Of a DNA stretch of 64,000 nt, positions 36,009 through 46,966 are shown one piece after another. Numbering within the stretch: position 1 is the first letter of the stretch; each line of letters starts with the position of its first letter. The position numbers and the translations under genes are program-made. Origin of the DNA: Moniliophthora roreri. Taxonomy: Eukaryota > Basidiomycota > Agaricomycetes > Agaricales > Marasmiaceae. The notes under the pieces are model-generated. The model was not told the DNA's origin, made no database searches, and saw only the letters and a program-made list of their open reading frames with translations. The stretch is from positions 62,001 to 126,000 of the forward strand of contig LATX02000247.1 in assembly GCA_001466705.2 (NCBI GenBank), read 5' to 3'.

Positions 36009-38151
36009 CTACCTATGAGACGGGATCTTCCTCCCTCCTTGATACTTTTTCGCAAACATATTATCCCCCGGTCCGGCCCTAAGCAAGAAGCTCCTTCGCC
36101 GATCCCACATGAACACTGTCGTGCCTCTGAATTGAGGTAACCCGCCGACGCAATACTGAGGATCGAGAGATGTACGCAGGATGAACCGTTCGGTACCGTA
36201 CTCGTTCGGAGCACATTCACCGGTAGGAGGACACCCGCTGTGGATAGCCATTTCCGATAGGATTGCGAAGCCAGTGTTCGGAGCAAAATCATGATAGCAG
36301 CGGGCTGGAACGTACCACTTCCCTTTAGGAAGCTGCACATCAACATTTGAAAGCCGAGTCGACAAAGTGCAACCTGGCTTGTGCGATTCCCAGTGGGCCT
36401 TGGAACATTCAGCGTTGCAATATATCTGACAAAAACAGAGTCAGTACTCCTGATGCAGTACGCATGAACGAATTCGTACAGCGGCTTTACATCTGAATGA
36501 GTTGCGTGAGCGAGAGATATGACTTTGAGCGCAACCTAGAGCTTACCCTGCACATCGAACCGGCTTCATTCCCTTCTTACCGCAAGCAGCGCACAGCGGG
36601 TCAGCTTTCCACGGCTTCTTGCCGGTCTCCACCTCTTCAAGGGCACTGTGTCGTGGAGTATATTCAACACACTGGCTTAAAACGCTCGGAAGAGACGCGC
36701 TTACCTCCATCGGAGCCTCAAACACGGAGAAAAGAAACTGATCCTCGTCTGTTGCGCCAATGCCTTTGAGACGCCCTTCCAGTGACTCTGAGTCTCCTCG
36801 ACATAGTCGGTATCGAGAAGATCTGCATTAGCATCAAGAACTCTGACAAAAGTACGTAGATGATCTTCGGACACTTCCTGCGAACACCCCGTGTAGAAAT
36901 TGATCTTCTCTTTGGCGGCTTCGTCTGACATGGTTTTGGCCAGCTTTTGCAGAACATGCCCGATTAAAAGAGATCCTTTCTAGGGAGACGATAAGTTCAC
37001 GCATAGAAAGGGAGGATAAGATGCGTGATTCACCTTTGGCAGGCTATCTAGATAGTGATATCGTACTACAACAAGTGGAAACTTGGGAGTTTGCATCATG
37101 GGAACCAAAGGGTCTGGTATGATGTCGGTAAGTATGGAATGATAGTTCTCGATATTCGACTTACCACTCGGTCCACGCCTATGCAAGAGGTGAATCAGAT
37201 AAGATACCGAACAAGATTGAAGTATACCCACCCGAACTTTGTCTTCTGAACGTCCTTGAGGACCTTCATTTGCTGGCACATACGTTCGCATCAGAGGAGC
37301 CGGACAAGAACGGTTCCGAAATCTCACATAAGACGTTGGCTCAGTCCACTTGGCCTGCTTCACATCCAAAAGCTCCAAGACTAACAACGTTCGACTATCT
37401 TCGCTGTGAAATGCCAGGAGCTGCGAGTCTGCGCCGCCTGTGCAATGGAGTTAAGGCGACTGACCGAATGAAGTAAGAGCATGAAGAAATAGTACTCACC
37501 ATCTCGCGTAATGTCCAAAGCGCCTTTCGACATGGCGCATCGCAGACCAACCCAAGCACCAGGCATACCCGGCTTGGGATCGATTGTATCCTTCATATTT
37601 TCCATCGGTGTGAACGATGACATCGGAAAGTGACGAAATATGTATCTGCCTGGCGGTCAGAGCATGTCCTACGCAACTCTAATCTGTTACAACTCACGTA
37701 TCCAGCCTCTCTGCATCCTTAAAGCCGTCCATTATCGTCAATCCCTTCCCCAAATCTCGGAGCTCTGGACGAGGATCGCGCCATTTCGGCCATGAAGGCA
37801 AACTTTCGAGGTTCAGTCGCACTTTGCGTTTTCCATCCAACGATTTTCCAGGAAACATCAAATCGAGTCTATTCGGTGCGACTCAGAACGGATTCAGCCA
37901 GTAATAAGGGATAGAACATACCTCTGAGAATCCCATAGTGCAAGTCTCAGTCTCTTCATGATATCTTCGTTGCTCGCTTTCTTCATGTCCACCACAGAGA
38001 CACCCATTCCCTTCAACAGCTCAATCATCTCTTCGCGTTTAAACGTCCTGAAGGATGCTGTTTCGCCCATAGGATCGCCTAATTGCATGTCCTCAAGCAT
38101 TTTGGATAGCTCTTGGTGGGATATCTTGGGCTTTCGGAAATTCTGAGGCAT
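36009..38151 (-). CDS. MYND-type zinc-finger protein
   Basis: Starts M-P-Q-N-F-R-K-P-K-I-S-H-Q-E-L. Exons join cleanly: D-S-Q-R-L-D-L-M-F-P-G-K, D-T-Y-I-F-R-H-F-P-M-S-S, I-T-R-D-G-G-A-D-S-Q-L-L, D-S-L-P-K-K-G-S-L-L-I-G-H and L-R-L-R-W-S-A-L-E-E-V. The finger follows: C-A-A-C, V-R-C-A-G, Y-C-N-A-E-C, S-K-A-H-W-E-S-H and K-P-G-C, the C-x2-C/C/C-x3-C/H/C order of zf-MYND, a protein-protein interaction module. Fungal MYND proteins of this layout are numerous and mostly uncharacterised, and the finger sits in the C-terminal half here. The protein ends at a TAG at 36009-36011. The same frame stays open for 33 more codons to a TAA at 35907-35909 and reads protein-like (see findings), so the annotated end may be a nonsense mutation or the true end. 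Confidence 0.8.
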
Positions 38152-38159
38152 CTTGCGGG

Positions 38160-38935
38160 GCCAAGGTATCGCGACGAAAGGAGAGAAGAAAATGAGGATC
38201 GGAAGAAGAGACGCCTGCGGTTAAGGTAGGGTATCGTATCGCACGGCCGCTTGGAGTCAATGTGCCTGAAAGAAATTTGCAGGTTCCCCGAAGAGAAGTT
38301 ATGGTCCATCAAACGACGTCACAGTTCGTAGCGAGGCCATACTGAAACTCACCTCAGGGTATCCAAAAGTACCGAGCGTTTCCAAGGCAGATTCCAAACA
38401 TGTATCGCAGTCAACCAGAAAGAAAACATATCAGCCTAAACACAGCATAAAATCGAAGAATTTTACTCACCATCACCATAGAGACCTGGATCTCGAAGGG
38501 ATCCGCACTGTCTACGACGACTTCTCGAGCGGAGGAGGAAGCGGCCAGAGATGAACTCGGAACAGAGCCAAGAAAGGTCTAGACTGAGTTCACGCACGGA
38601 CCAGTCAGCTGACAAGAACTGATGCTCGTTCGGCGCCTCAAGTTGATGCTTTTCTCGCTCAATCCTGGATACAACTTGCTGACATATTCTTATTGTAATG
38701 TTTGGAACCCGATGTTAGAACAAGCAGTGTCTTCGACGCTATTCGGTTGTGAACAGGGACCCTCTCAAACGCATGAGGAATCATATTGAATGTATACAAG
38801 AGTAGATTTGAAATGAAAGGGGTCCTTGTCAGTAACGTATACCGCAACGGTGAGCATCTGCGCTCGTCATCCCAACACTTGATGTACTTCAGAAACGTAT
38901 TCTCCGATAGCACTTCCTCCGACCAAGGTTGCTCC
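38160..38935. other. no confident gene
   Basis: Holds the upstream region of the MYND gene and short frames on both strands. Nothing recognisable. Confidence 0.4.
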
Positions 38936-38938
38936 CTT

Positions 38939-39580
38939 TTATCGCTCCAGAATAGCCCCGTTTTCTCCCTGGAGCAACGCCGACTCGGAAAGTAACTCTG
39001 CAGCCTTCTCTGTCGCTTCTCCGCCCTGCACAAATCCATCCAACTTTGTTGTCGTGAGTCCAGGCGTCACAGCGTTTACTCTGAACCCATCATTCTTCAA
39101 CTCTTTCGCGAGTGCGATGAGATACGAGTTTGCTGCCGCCTTTGAGGTATTGTACGCCACGACGTGAAGATACGAATCGAGTGGGCTTTGTTGGGTGTTA
39201 GATGCCATATCCGTCGATATGAGGAGTATAACTGGTTCACGAAGGAGCGGAAGGAAACCTTGGGTTATGTAGATGATGCCGTAGAAATTGATCTCCATCG
39301 TCTCTCTAATAATATCGGTATTGACAGAGCTAGCGTTTTGGAGAGCATCCATGCAGGCTAGCGCTGCGTTGTGTATGAGGATGTCGAGCTTTCCTTCGGC
39401 TTTGAAGTTCGACGGCTGACTGAATGGATGATTTCCACGTCATATCAAGTTGAACGAACTTGACGTTGGATAGGCCCTCGTCGTACAAGGTTTTCCTCGT
39501 CAATGGCTTAGTAGGCGGTTAGATTAGACATAGAAATACTCACAGGGGATGATTTCCGGCCTTTCCATTCCGAGCAACAG
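38939..39580 (-). pseudogene. short-chain dehydrogenase/reductase fragment
   Basis: The good part (39352-38939) carries the SDR landmarks: L-I-H-N-A-A-L (NNAG-like), N-F-Y-G-I-I-Y-I-T-Q, S-T-D-M-A-S, catalytic Y-N-T-S-K-A-A-A-N (YxxxK) and V-N-A-V-T-P-G-L-T-T-T. Upstream, L-Y-D-E-G-L-S-N-V-K-F-V-Q-L-D-M belongs to the same protein but is in a different frame, one base off, with no intron signal between. The N-terminal T-G-x3-G-x-G cofactor-binding motif is missing altogether. In the family this is an NAD(P)H-dependent oxidoreductase of about 250 residues; here roughly the first 40 are gone. It abuts the laccase fragment on the same strand. Confidence 0.75.
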
Positions 39581-39639
39581 CAGGATGGACTCCACATTCC
39601 CAAAAAACCTCCGGGAGGGTCTCATGGGCAAAAAAAGCG

Positions 39640-40196
39640 ACTGATTATGTGGTGGGAGGCTCTGCTCAGGGGGACGTTTGGCGGGGATGTGGAGCCAGAT
39701 CCCGATATAAGATAGTTATCCGGTGTCCTGCAATCTATAAGCCTTGGAATATGAAATGAGTAGGACATTACGTACCCAAAGGTTATCTCTTTAGCCTTCG
39801 TATGGTACCAATCTGCGAGAGTAATAACGGTCGATTCTGAAAAAACAGTCAGATATAGACCGAAAAGAAGTAGGATTGCCACGTACCATCATCGACATCG
39901 TATAGGGAAGCATGCGGATCATCAGGGTCATAAATGACAATAGGCCCCCGGAGTCCGTCGCAATATTGTGTTGCTGAGGTGGACGTTAGCTGGGGTTGCG
40001 GATCGGCTGAATCAGAAGACGCACGAAGGTGAGAATGATACCAAAACATCCCCGCTTGATCAATGGCGGTAAAGTCATATAAGAAATTATTTCCTTTTGC
40101 GATCGGGCATTGATTTACGAAGGCCGTACCGTCGGCCCAGTTTGAGGAGTCCATGTAGGTGTCTGAACAGAAGCCCCACGATTTCCTGTTCGCCAT
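39640..40196 (-). pseudogene. laccase (multicopper oxidase) fragment
   Basis: Contains [22 protein letters not shown] (copper motif L2), then after a 51-nt intron [20 protein letters not shown], and after further introns T-V-I-T-L-A-D-W-Y-H-T and T-P-D-N-Y-L-I-S-G-S-G. These match basidiomycete laccase domain 1 and the start of domain 2, with intron positions kept, so it came from genomic DNA and not from a retrocopy. Motif L1 (HWHG) survives only as H-L-H-G and is out of frame with N-W-A-D-G. Motifs L3 and L4 and the secretion signal are absent. It cannot make a working enzyme. Laccases are secreted phenol oxidases. Confidence 0.85.
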
Positions 40197-40499
40197 CTTT
40201 AAGATTTGGCTGGGGTGCTAAGCAGCAAAGCAGTCTTTAAGATGACATCGCCTTGACATCACCCGCAAGCCAGCCGTTCGCTACCTTACCACCATTGCAG
40301 GTGTCCTGTCCCCCCTTCAGTACATTGGATATAGTGCACTCCGTTAGCTATGAAGTGGACTGGTGGTGGACAAGGGAGAGGAAAGAAAGACAAAATGCGC
40401 TGTCCTTCGGTGAACTCAGACATCTTTTCAGACGGCGGCAGATCTGGAAAATGATGCCATCATGCTATCTATTCAGATATTTTTTCAGGTGACTCACCA

Positions 40500-41433
40500 A
40501 TGTGTTGTTATGGATGGTTTTCAGATCTGAGGCGACGAAACGCTACATATTTCCAGATGAGTTTCAGATGGAAATTGAACGGGAATGAGCCTCGTGTTTC
40601 GGCGATCCCCGCAACTCTGCCCTACGCCTCTGATGACGTATACCTTTTGTTCTTTCTCCGTCGACAACATACTAGGTATGTCAGAATAACGGAATTCGAG
40701 CAGATGCCTCTTGTACAGATTTTGGTCCTATCAATGTTGATCTTACCCTGTTTCAAATCAGAGGTACATGTTTGCATCAATGAATTCCATCCCACTGCTA
40801 GTANATTCTTCATCCCCACAAATCAACAACCTGCAGATCTTATGACGAAGAATCTACCTTGGGACAAATTTCAACGCCACAGAGAATTTCTCAGCCTTAC
40901 ATTCTTTAAGACCGATTCCCCCATATAGCTCAATCACTACAAAGTTTATCACAAACTTAGTGAGGGGGAGTGTTGAAGCACTGTACCTGTACTATACTAA
41001 ACTAGGTACATTAGGAACACTAGTTATTGTATTACTTGCATCTGTGATCAACTACGGAACTTACAAAGTACGTTCCTGAGCTTCTCTGGAGCTTGCACTA
41101 CAGTCATAGGAGTGCTCCCTTGTCCAGTAGGAGTATTGTAGCCTCATGCACAATACAGTAGAACACATGTAGAATTCATGTATAGTTCCTTCCGCTGTCA
41201 GACGATTGTATTGTGTCTCTCCAAGACACATTATTCTTGGATACTCCGTCTCACAAGTATTCAGTAGCTTACATCCATAGCTTACTAGGTTTCACCGTTT
41301 ATCCACGGAACTTATCCTTTAGAGTAGTATAAAAGCAAGCATGTATGTAGCTACATTCTTCAGTTCAATTTACATCGACTACTCTGCACATCGCACCTCT
41401 ACAACCCTCAAGGTTCTAGCAAGCTCTTGTACA
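40500..41433 (+). mobile_element. Ty1/copia retrotransposon 3' remnant
   Basis: The 3' end of the polyprotein (near 40800-40928) reads I-P-T-N-Q-Q-P-A-D-L-M-T-K-N-L-P-W-D-K-F, the conserved end of copia RNase H. The stop at 40926-40928 is followed by a purine tract and one LTR. Nothing of gag, protease, integrase or reverse transcriptase and no second LTR was found, so it is a 5'-truncated copy. An ambiguous base (n) sits at 40804 within the coding part. Confidence 0.75.
40971..41433 (+). repeat. copia 3' LTR (463 bp)
   Basis: Starts TGTTGAAGCA directly after the polypurine tract tgagggggag (40961-40970) and ends ...CTTGTACA, giving TGT...ACA ends. A promoter-like TATAAAA is at 41328-41334, about 100 bp before the end, as expected for an LTR. 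The target duplication cannot be checked because the 5' end is missing; the five bases after the LTR are aatgt. Confidence 0.75.
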
Positions 41434-41439
41434 AATGTG

Positions 41440-41788
41440 AGTTGAGCACACTCCACTGTGCTTTACGTCTCCGTTCTGTCTCAACAGCCCTGGATCTGGA
41501 GAATTGTCTTTGATTTGTATTTCGAGCTGCTGGGTCCTTTGAGTATCTAAGAGCTTGATATTGCCCATTTTGACTTTCTCAAAGTTGTTCTGTGAAAGTA
41601 GTAAGACCACAATTGAATTGAAAGGAGAGTGAGCGAACCAATGATTCTGGCCATCCGTCCGTATCCTTTCTCCTCAATTGCATCATGTTTGAACTAGAGG
41701 AGTTGTAGACGTTGTAAACGTTGCCATGAGCAACTGTAAAGTGAGAATCACGGAAGGATAGATGACTTGAGTGCTCGAAGAATGACAT
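41440..41788 (-). pseudogene. 5' end of an Agaricomycete hypothetical gene, cut off at the copia LTR
   Basis: Starts M-S-F-F-E-H-S-S-H-L-S-F-R-D-S-H-F-T-V-A-H-G and continues N-V-Y-N-V-Y-N. A 49-nt intron (41590-41638) leads to N-N-F-E-K-V-K-M-G-N-I-K-L-L-D-T-Q. From memory, this opening is common in a large, uncharacterised Agaricomycete family; I cannot name a function. The frame degenerates at the LTR end (41433), after only about 110 codons, and nothing continuing it was found on the far side. The element probably inserted in the gene and the rest was lost. Confidence 0.6.
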
Positions 41789-41853
41789 GGCGGCGGATGG
41801 GAACAGAGGGGGGTTGCAAGCACGATGCAAAGAAGCCTGGGCAGTGGGCAGTG

Positions 41854-42384
41854 CTATTGCTGTTCACATGGATGCTGTTGACAGATGGCCTGTTCCAACG
41901 TAGCAGGACCTCTGATAGTGTATTCAGTTGAGCGGCAATACCCGTGTCGTCCAAAAGCTGTGTAAACGCTTTGTTCCCTGTGCACGCAGGAAGCCATTTT
42001 GACTGTAGAAAGAGTCATCCAGGTAGCAGACGAACTGAATTTTATAACAATCTCGTAGCCAATCGATCCTGAGTAAGTAGTATTGTTGCGACGGCGGAGA
42101 GAGCGTGGGAAGCATTTCTCAAGATATCCAATCGGTCCGAGATTAGCCCGAGGACTGACTCTTGCACGCTGGTATGTCGTTTCCTCAGGATCAAGTAACA
42201 CAAAAACTTGGAATGCCACAGAGCAGCCATCATCAATGAACCTTACACCATGTTTCGGCGTCTTCTGATGGAAATCAAGTCGTTCCCACCACAATCCTCC
42301 CTTGTCAACACCTGTCCATTGCAGAAACTGTTGATAACGTGCCTTGCTTCCCAGACACCCTATTCGCTTTCCCAGCCATATCAA
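41854..42384 (-). CDS. hypothetical ORF (176 codons)
   Basis: An uninterrupted minus-strand frame starting M-I-W-L-G-K-R-I-G-C-L and containing R-F-I-D-D-G-C-S-V-A-F-Q-V-F-V-L-L-D-P-E-E. The first 90 residues look protein-like; the second half looks random. There is no domain I recognise. It may be the last exon of a decayed gene. It lies between the LTR-truncated gene and the 42.4-44.9 kb repeats. Confidence 0.25.
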   Translation of the reverse strand: MIWLGKRIGCLGSKARYQQFLQWTGVDKGGLWWERLDFHQKTPKHGVRFIDDGCSVAFQVFVLLDPEETTYQRARVSPRANLGPIGYLEKCFPRSLRRRNNTTYSGSIGYEIVIKFSSSATWMTLSTVKMASCVHREQSVYTAFGRHGYCRSTEYTIRGPATLEQAICQQHPCEQQ

Positions 42385-42424
42385 GGCTAAAGCATTCTAC
42401 TATCCGGTGCTACGGCTTTCATCT

Positions 42425-42640
42425 CCCACAAAGATACCCACATTTGCGAGTGTACCTGAGTACATACTCCGCCTCCCACTTCTAAGCTCGACATCCTCAT
42501 ATCCACTTCGCTGCAGCGTTTAGGCTATGGGATCAGGAGTCGATTTTTGTATATCAATCGCTGGTGCGTTCTCTTGTCTCTCTTCACATCCCTTGATACT
42601 CATGGTTTCTTTCCGCAGTTGCTCCCCTTGTCTCCCCATG
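42425..42640 (+). repeat. dispersed repeat shared with 24980-25260
   Basis: Nearly the same text occurs in both places, for example tacccacatttgcgagtgta, atatccacttcgctgcagcg and gctatgggatcaggagtcga, ending at a pyrimidine-rich tract plus ccgcag followed by ttg. The copy here has small deletions relative to the 25-kb one (a stretch missing after the first block). Same orientation. It links the hairpin array with the tandem duplication that follows. Confidence 0.75.
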
Positions 42641-43790
42641 CTACTCGCATCTATCATGACTGCCCCATGACGATACATGATCCCTAAACCTCAGCTCATC
42701 GTTCATCGATACTAGTACCTGATCGTTCGCTCCCACTTCCTGATTCCTTTCACCTCGCCCTGCTCGTTACGATATAACTGTCCTCGAAGATCACTGACGA
42801 TGTATTAAACGTACCGAATCAGTGCAACCTCGGGAAGATAACGAAGCACGATACATCGTGGAACGCTCACGTCACATCAGCTTCTAGACTGGCGCACGAA
42901 CGTATCCTAAGCCCCAAGAGCCTACTTTTGTGGATGCTGTATGACATTGTCGGGATCATCGCACAAGAGTTAGTCCTGGGAGGGTGTTGCTTGTTCAAAC
43001 AGCTACGACAAGCATTCACATACCCACAACAGCACGCGGCGCCATCTCCCAGCCTCTACGCCCCACTCTTTGTGCCCAATTCCATTTACCACGGAGATAT
43101 GGTGTGACATCTTTATCACGGTCACACTCTGTGCCTTTCCTCTCGCCTCGACCATCGACTGTTGTCGTTACCAAGTCTCCCGTCCACCAGCCTGCCCAAA
43201 CACTCTTAAATACGAATCTATACATTATACGGCGTCGGCACATTGCTACCACATCCTCTCAATCTTGCTGCTAGCCACCGACCTCTTTCGACATGAAGAG
43301 TGTTCGCTGCGACATGGAGAAGGCATAGAGAATTGTTTCCGCGAAATAGTTCGGGAAATGGAACTCTGAACGGCTAGGCAGAAGCAGGTGGGGGTAAGGT
43401 TGGTTATTAGGCAGCTCGGGTCTCAACAGTCGCGTTGAAATGGCGGAGGGATCTTGTTCGATAGGTACGCTTCAAACATCACTTTTGCTGACTCCGGGAT
43501 TCTAACTTTACCATGGGAATCTCTCCTAGGCATCATGCTACGCCCATGGTTATTTGACTCAGGCTACCCAAGGAAGCTCGGGACCGAGTTCTGAGCTTCA
43601 GAGGTTAGAGATACACTATAGACGCGTAAGTCCATACCAGTTATAGAATAACGTTTTCTCATATTAACGTGACCTTCCAGTTGCAGAATAAGGAATACAG
43701 TGGAAAGTCCATCTTTCGCCGTCAGAAGGTACACGGGGTATATCGAAGACACCCGCCTGAACCGTCATACGCCTGCCTCGTAATGGACAC
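42640..43790 (+). repeat. tandem duplication, unit 1
   Basis: Aligns with 43790-44930 over most of its length. Shared blocks include ctagactggcgcacgaac, catacccacaacagca, gcggcgccatct, the stretch around 43160-43290, and the end around 43580-43760. Units differ by many substitutions and small indels, so the duplication is old. Small frames inside are similar between units but full of frame differences; I see no protein domain. The last 40 bases of unit 1 (43773-43820) also match the 25240-25300 segment, so the unit and the 25-kb locus belong to one repeat family. Confidence 0.75.
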
Positions 43791-44930
43791 CAGTCTCATG
43801 TGATACACTGTCCACGCTACTAGCATCCACCATGACTCACCCACGACGGTACACGTTGCCAAAACATCTCAACACACCATTTATCGGCAGTAGTATCTAA
43901 TCATCATTCGCTCCCACTTTCTGATTCCTTTCACCTCGCCTTGCTCGTTACGACGTCACCGTGTCCTCGAAAATCATTGACTATGTATCAAAAACGCACC
44001 GAATCGATGGAAACCACAGGAAGATAACGCTCGACAACTCATCAGCCCTCTAGACTGGCGCACGAACATTGTATCGTTCCAAAGCCCCGATTCGTGGATG
44101 CTGTATCGAGATCTCGCCAGAGTTGGTCCTGGGAGGTGCTACTTGTTCAAACAGCCAAGGCAAACATTCGCATACCCACAACAGCATGCGGCGCCATCTA
44201 CCAGCTTGTACGCCCACCCTCCTGTATCGCAATTCCGTTTAACCACGGAGGTACGGTGCGACGTCATTGTCACGGTCACACTCTGTGCCTTTCCAAATTC
44301 CTCTCGCCTCGACCATCGGCTTTTGTGGTTACCAAGTCCCCCGTCCACCAGCCCGCTCAAAAACTTTTGAATATGAATCTATACACCATACGGCGTCAGC
44401 ACATCGCTACCATTCCCTCTCAATCCTGTCGCTAGCCACCGATCCCTTTCGACGTGAAGACTGTTCGTTGCGACATGGAGAAGGCCCAGAAGGTTGATTC
44501 TGCAAGATATTTCGGGAGATGGAAGGCCGAACGGTTGGGCAGAAGCAGGTGGGGGTAAGGCTGGTCATTAGACGACTCGGGTATCAAGAGTCGTCGAAAT
44601 GGCGGGGATTTTATTCGATAGGTACGCTTCAAACATCAACTTTTCTGACTCCAGAGTTCTGATTTTACCGTAGGCATCGTGCTACGCTCATGGTTCTTTG
44701 ACTCAGGTTACCCAAGGAAGGTCGTGCCGGTGCCGGAGCGAGTCCTGAGCTTTGGGAGTTAGAGATATACTACAGGTGTGTAAGTTCATACCATTCTATA
44801 AGAACGTTTTTTCATGCTAACGTGTTCTTCCAGTTGTAGAACAAGGAATACGATGGAAGATACACAGGGCATATCGAAGACACCCGTCTGAACAGTCAAC
44901 ACAATCCCTTTCTTCATTGGACACACATCT
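43790..44930 (+). repeat. tandem duplication, unit 2
   Basis: Second copy, direct orientation, period about 1.15 kb. Alignment to unit 1 runs from the ctactagcatccaccatgac block to the paired block atatcgaagacacccg near 44873. Beyond 44.9 kb the similarity ends. Confidence 0.75.
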
Positions 44931-45880
44931 CCAACTCTCGGCACGCTACCTCTCCTTACCATTCACTACGTCGCCTGTAAGTACAGAATGCTCATTTCAA
45001 TTTGTTTCCTGTTCTCATAATCCATGCTACCACCCTCCTTATCGACTGTCGTCGATATCGTAATCTATTCATCTCTGCTGCTCCTTGAATGCAAGAATGT
45101 CACGACTGTCGACAACAGATTATGCAATTCTCGCTCTCGCTCGTTCCTTTCAACATTTGACATCTACAAAACTTCGTGTATCTCTGATGGAGAGCCTAAC
45201 TCTATCTCCCCGCCTCTAAACTACTTCCTCAACCGACCACTTCCTTTGTGGTGATTCTACCTGGACTCACGTGAATGCACGCGTTCTCAGACTTCTCGAG
45301 TACAGCGGAGCATCTTGATTGACGGGAAGAGTTATAATCTGGAGGTACGTAACTTTTTTTCTAGCTGGACTTCCATTTTCACTAACGGAAAGATACCCAG
45401 ATCGCTCGATTCAGAGAAAATATGGCGAAGCTGATATGTTGATGACCTTCGTATGCATTGAACAGACTGTACGAAAAAGAGCGGTAGCTTGGGTATGCAG
45501 GCGTATCGGATATCTCTCGAAGTGTATATTAAAGGTTGAACATTGTATTCTATGGACTCACACGAACTGACTTCCGTGGTTACGCTATCATGAGCTCACG
45601 ATTCACGGGATTGTCATTTGAGAAGATACTCAAATATCGGGAGGTATACCTGGCAAAACGGAGAATTTGAGTGTTGGCAAGTATGCCGTTTGTGCAGTTG
45701 CCAGATTACGGTCAAGGGACAGATTGGGAATGTTTGGTTAACTATGTTACCGACAAGGCGTTAGGGCATTCGTCGTTGCATGTAGATTCTCATTTCTGAC
45801 AGGAGAATTTCTGCCAATTCTGTGAGGTACGGCATCTTTGCGGTCTCCACAGAAACGACGCCGAGTCAGAGGATATACTC
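44931..45880. other. no gene seen
   Basis: Short frames only, for example 83 codons at 45319-45570 (+). No domain and no repeat found. Confidence 0.35.
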
Positions 45881-45889
45881 GGCGAGATG

Positions 45890-46480
45890 CAGGTGATGAC
45901 TCCGGATATGACATCAGGTGCATTTTGTCGTGCAAAAATCTACTTACCCTCGCTCGTTTCCATCCATTCAATGGTGATTAAGTGATTCTTGTGTGGGGTA
46001 AGTTTCGTTCTTTTTCGAGGAGCCACCTTGAATACAGGATACGGGTGGACCGGATGGGGATTATAACAGATTGTGGCTGAAAATCAATCTCCGGGGTCAT
46101 CATTTTCCGTGACAACGAGTAGAAGCAAAGTGTGTCAAAGTGGGGACCGAGAGAAGCATCGAAGCAGAAGCTTTTGAGACGCGTTACGCGCCATCTTTTT
46201 TGCTTTCTTTCTTTGTTTTTTTGTCTACGATGACCACTATCATGTCCGCTACTATCATACCCCCATACCCACGAGTCCCCAGAACAACGCGCGCATCGAC
46301 AAGCGGTGGAATCTCGATTTCGACGATATTATGGTGGATGATTTTGATCATGACAGTCGTGTTCCGAACCAATTTTTTTTTCGGTTGAGCTAACGATCCC
46401 CTTCTTTTCTTTCTCCCTCTATATACAGATACGTTATCGTCTCCCAAGAGCAGCAACGGAAAAGAAATCGTCCGAGACTC
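45890..46480 (+). repeat. repeat copy with normal CpG content (pairs with 59120-59740)
   Basis: Blocks such as tatgacatcaggtg, agaagcaaagtgtgtcaaag, gagagaagcatc and actatcatacccccata are shared in the same order with 59120-59740. This copy keeps its CpG dinucleotides and the reading frame of the small gene inside it; the other copy does not. Confidence 0.8.
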
Positions 46481-46497
46481 CAGCTCAGCGTGTAACG
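46230..46497 (+). CDS. small single-pass membrane protein (family of three in this window)
   Basis: Starts M-T-T-I-M-S-A-T-I-I-P-P-Y-P and has a hydrophobic helix I-S-T-I-L-W-W-M-I-L-I-M-T-V-V-F. An intron (about 46384-46428, ending tatacag) leads to an exon with V-I-V-S-Q-E-Q-Q-R-K-R-N-R and a stop near 46497. The donor is not certain, because the phase that gives this exon frame does not match the gt at 46384. Relatives are the mutated copy at 59489 (M-T-T-T-T-T-M-S-A-T-I-I-P-P-Y) and the gene at 61327. The Thr/Met-rich start is short for a signal peptide, so a signal-anchor topology is likely. Function unknown. Confidence 0.45.
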
Positions 46498-46966
46498 CGG
46501 TTAGATCTTCCTTAATGACCTTCAAGCCTCAGCATAAACCAGACAGGGCTTTATAATTGCTCTGAGTGTCTACAACAAGGCAATGGTGAAGATACGGGTG
46601 AAGGAAGGATAAGATATTCTACGAACATCCGGCGTTATAAAGGAGTGAACTGGGAAAAGACTACCGTGAATGGTAACCCATCATTACATCCTCCCCCACC
46701 AGAATCAAGCATAGCGAGTAATCATAAGTAAGAAAGGAAATAAGTAATGTATGTAGTGAGAAGAGGAGCCCTATAATGAAAACAGAATTGATGTGGTATG
46801 AAATATATCCGAATCCCACCGCTATATTCATTAGGAAAAATGGACGCGCACTGTAGAGTACCTGCTGACGATGCGAAGCCATTGCTACAGTATGCAGAAA
46901 GTTTTGATAGAAGTTCGATATCCCAAACATCGAGTATGAAGTCAATAATCTCGTAAGAACAGGCTC

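Noticed and set aside
36700..36870. Frame conflict in the MYND gene
   Set aside because: Resolved: using the gtaagc donor just after C-L-R-L-R-W-(AG) with the acag acceptor keeps one frame into the zinc finger, so no frameshift is needed.
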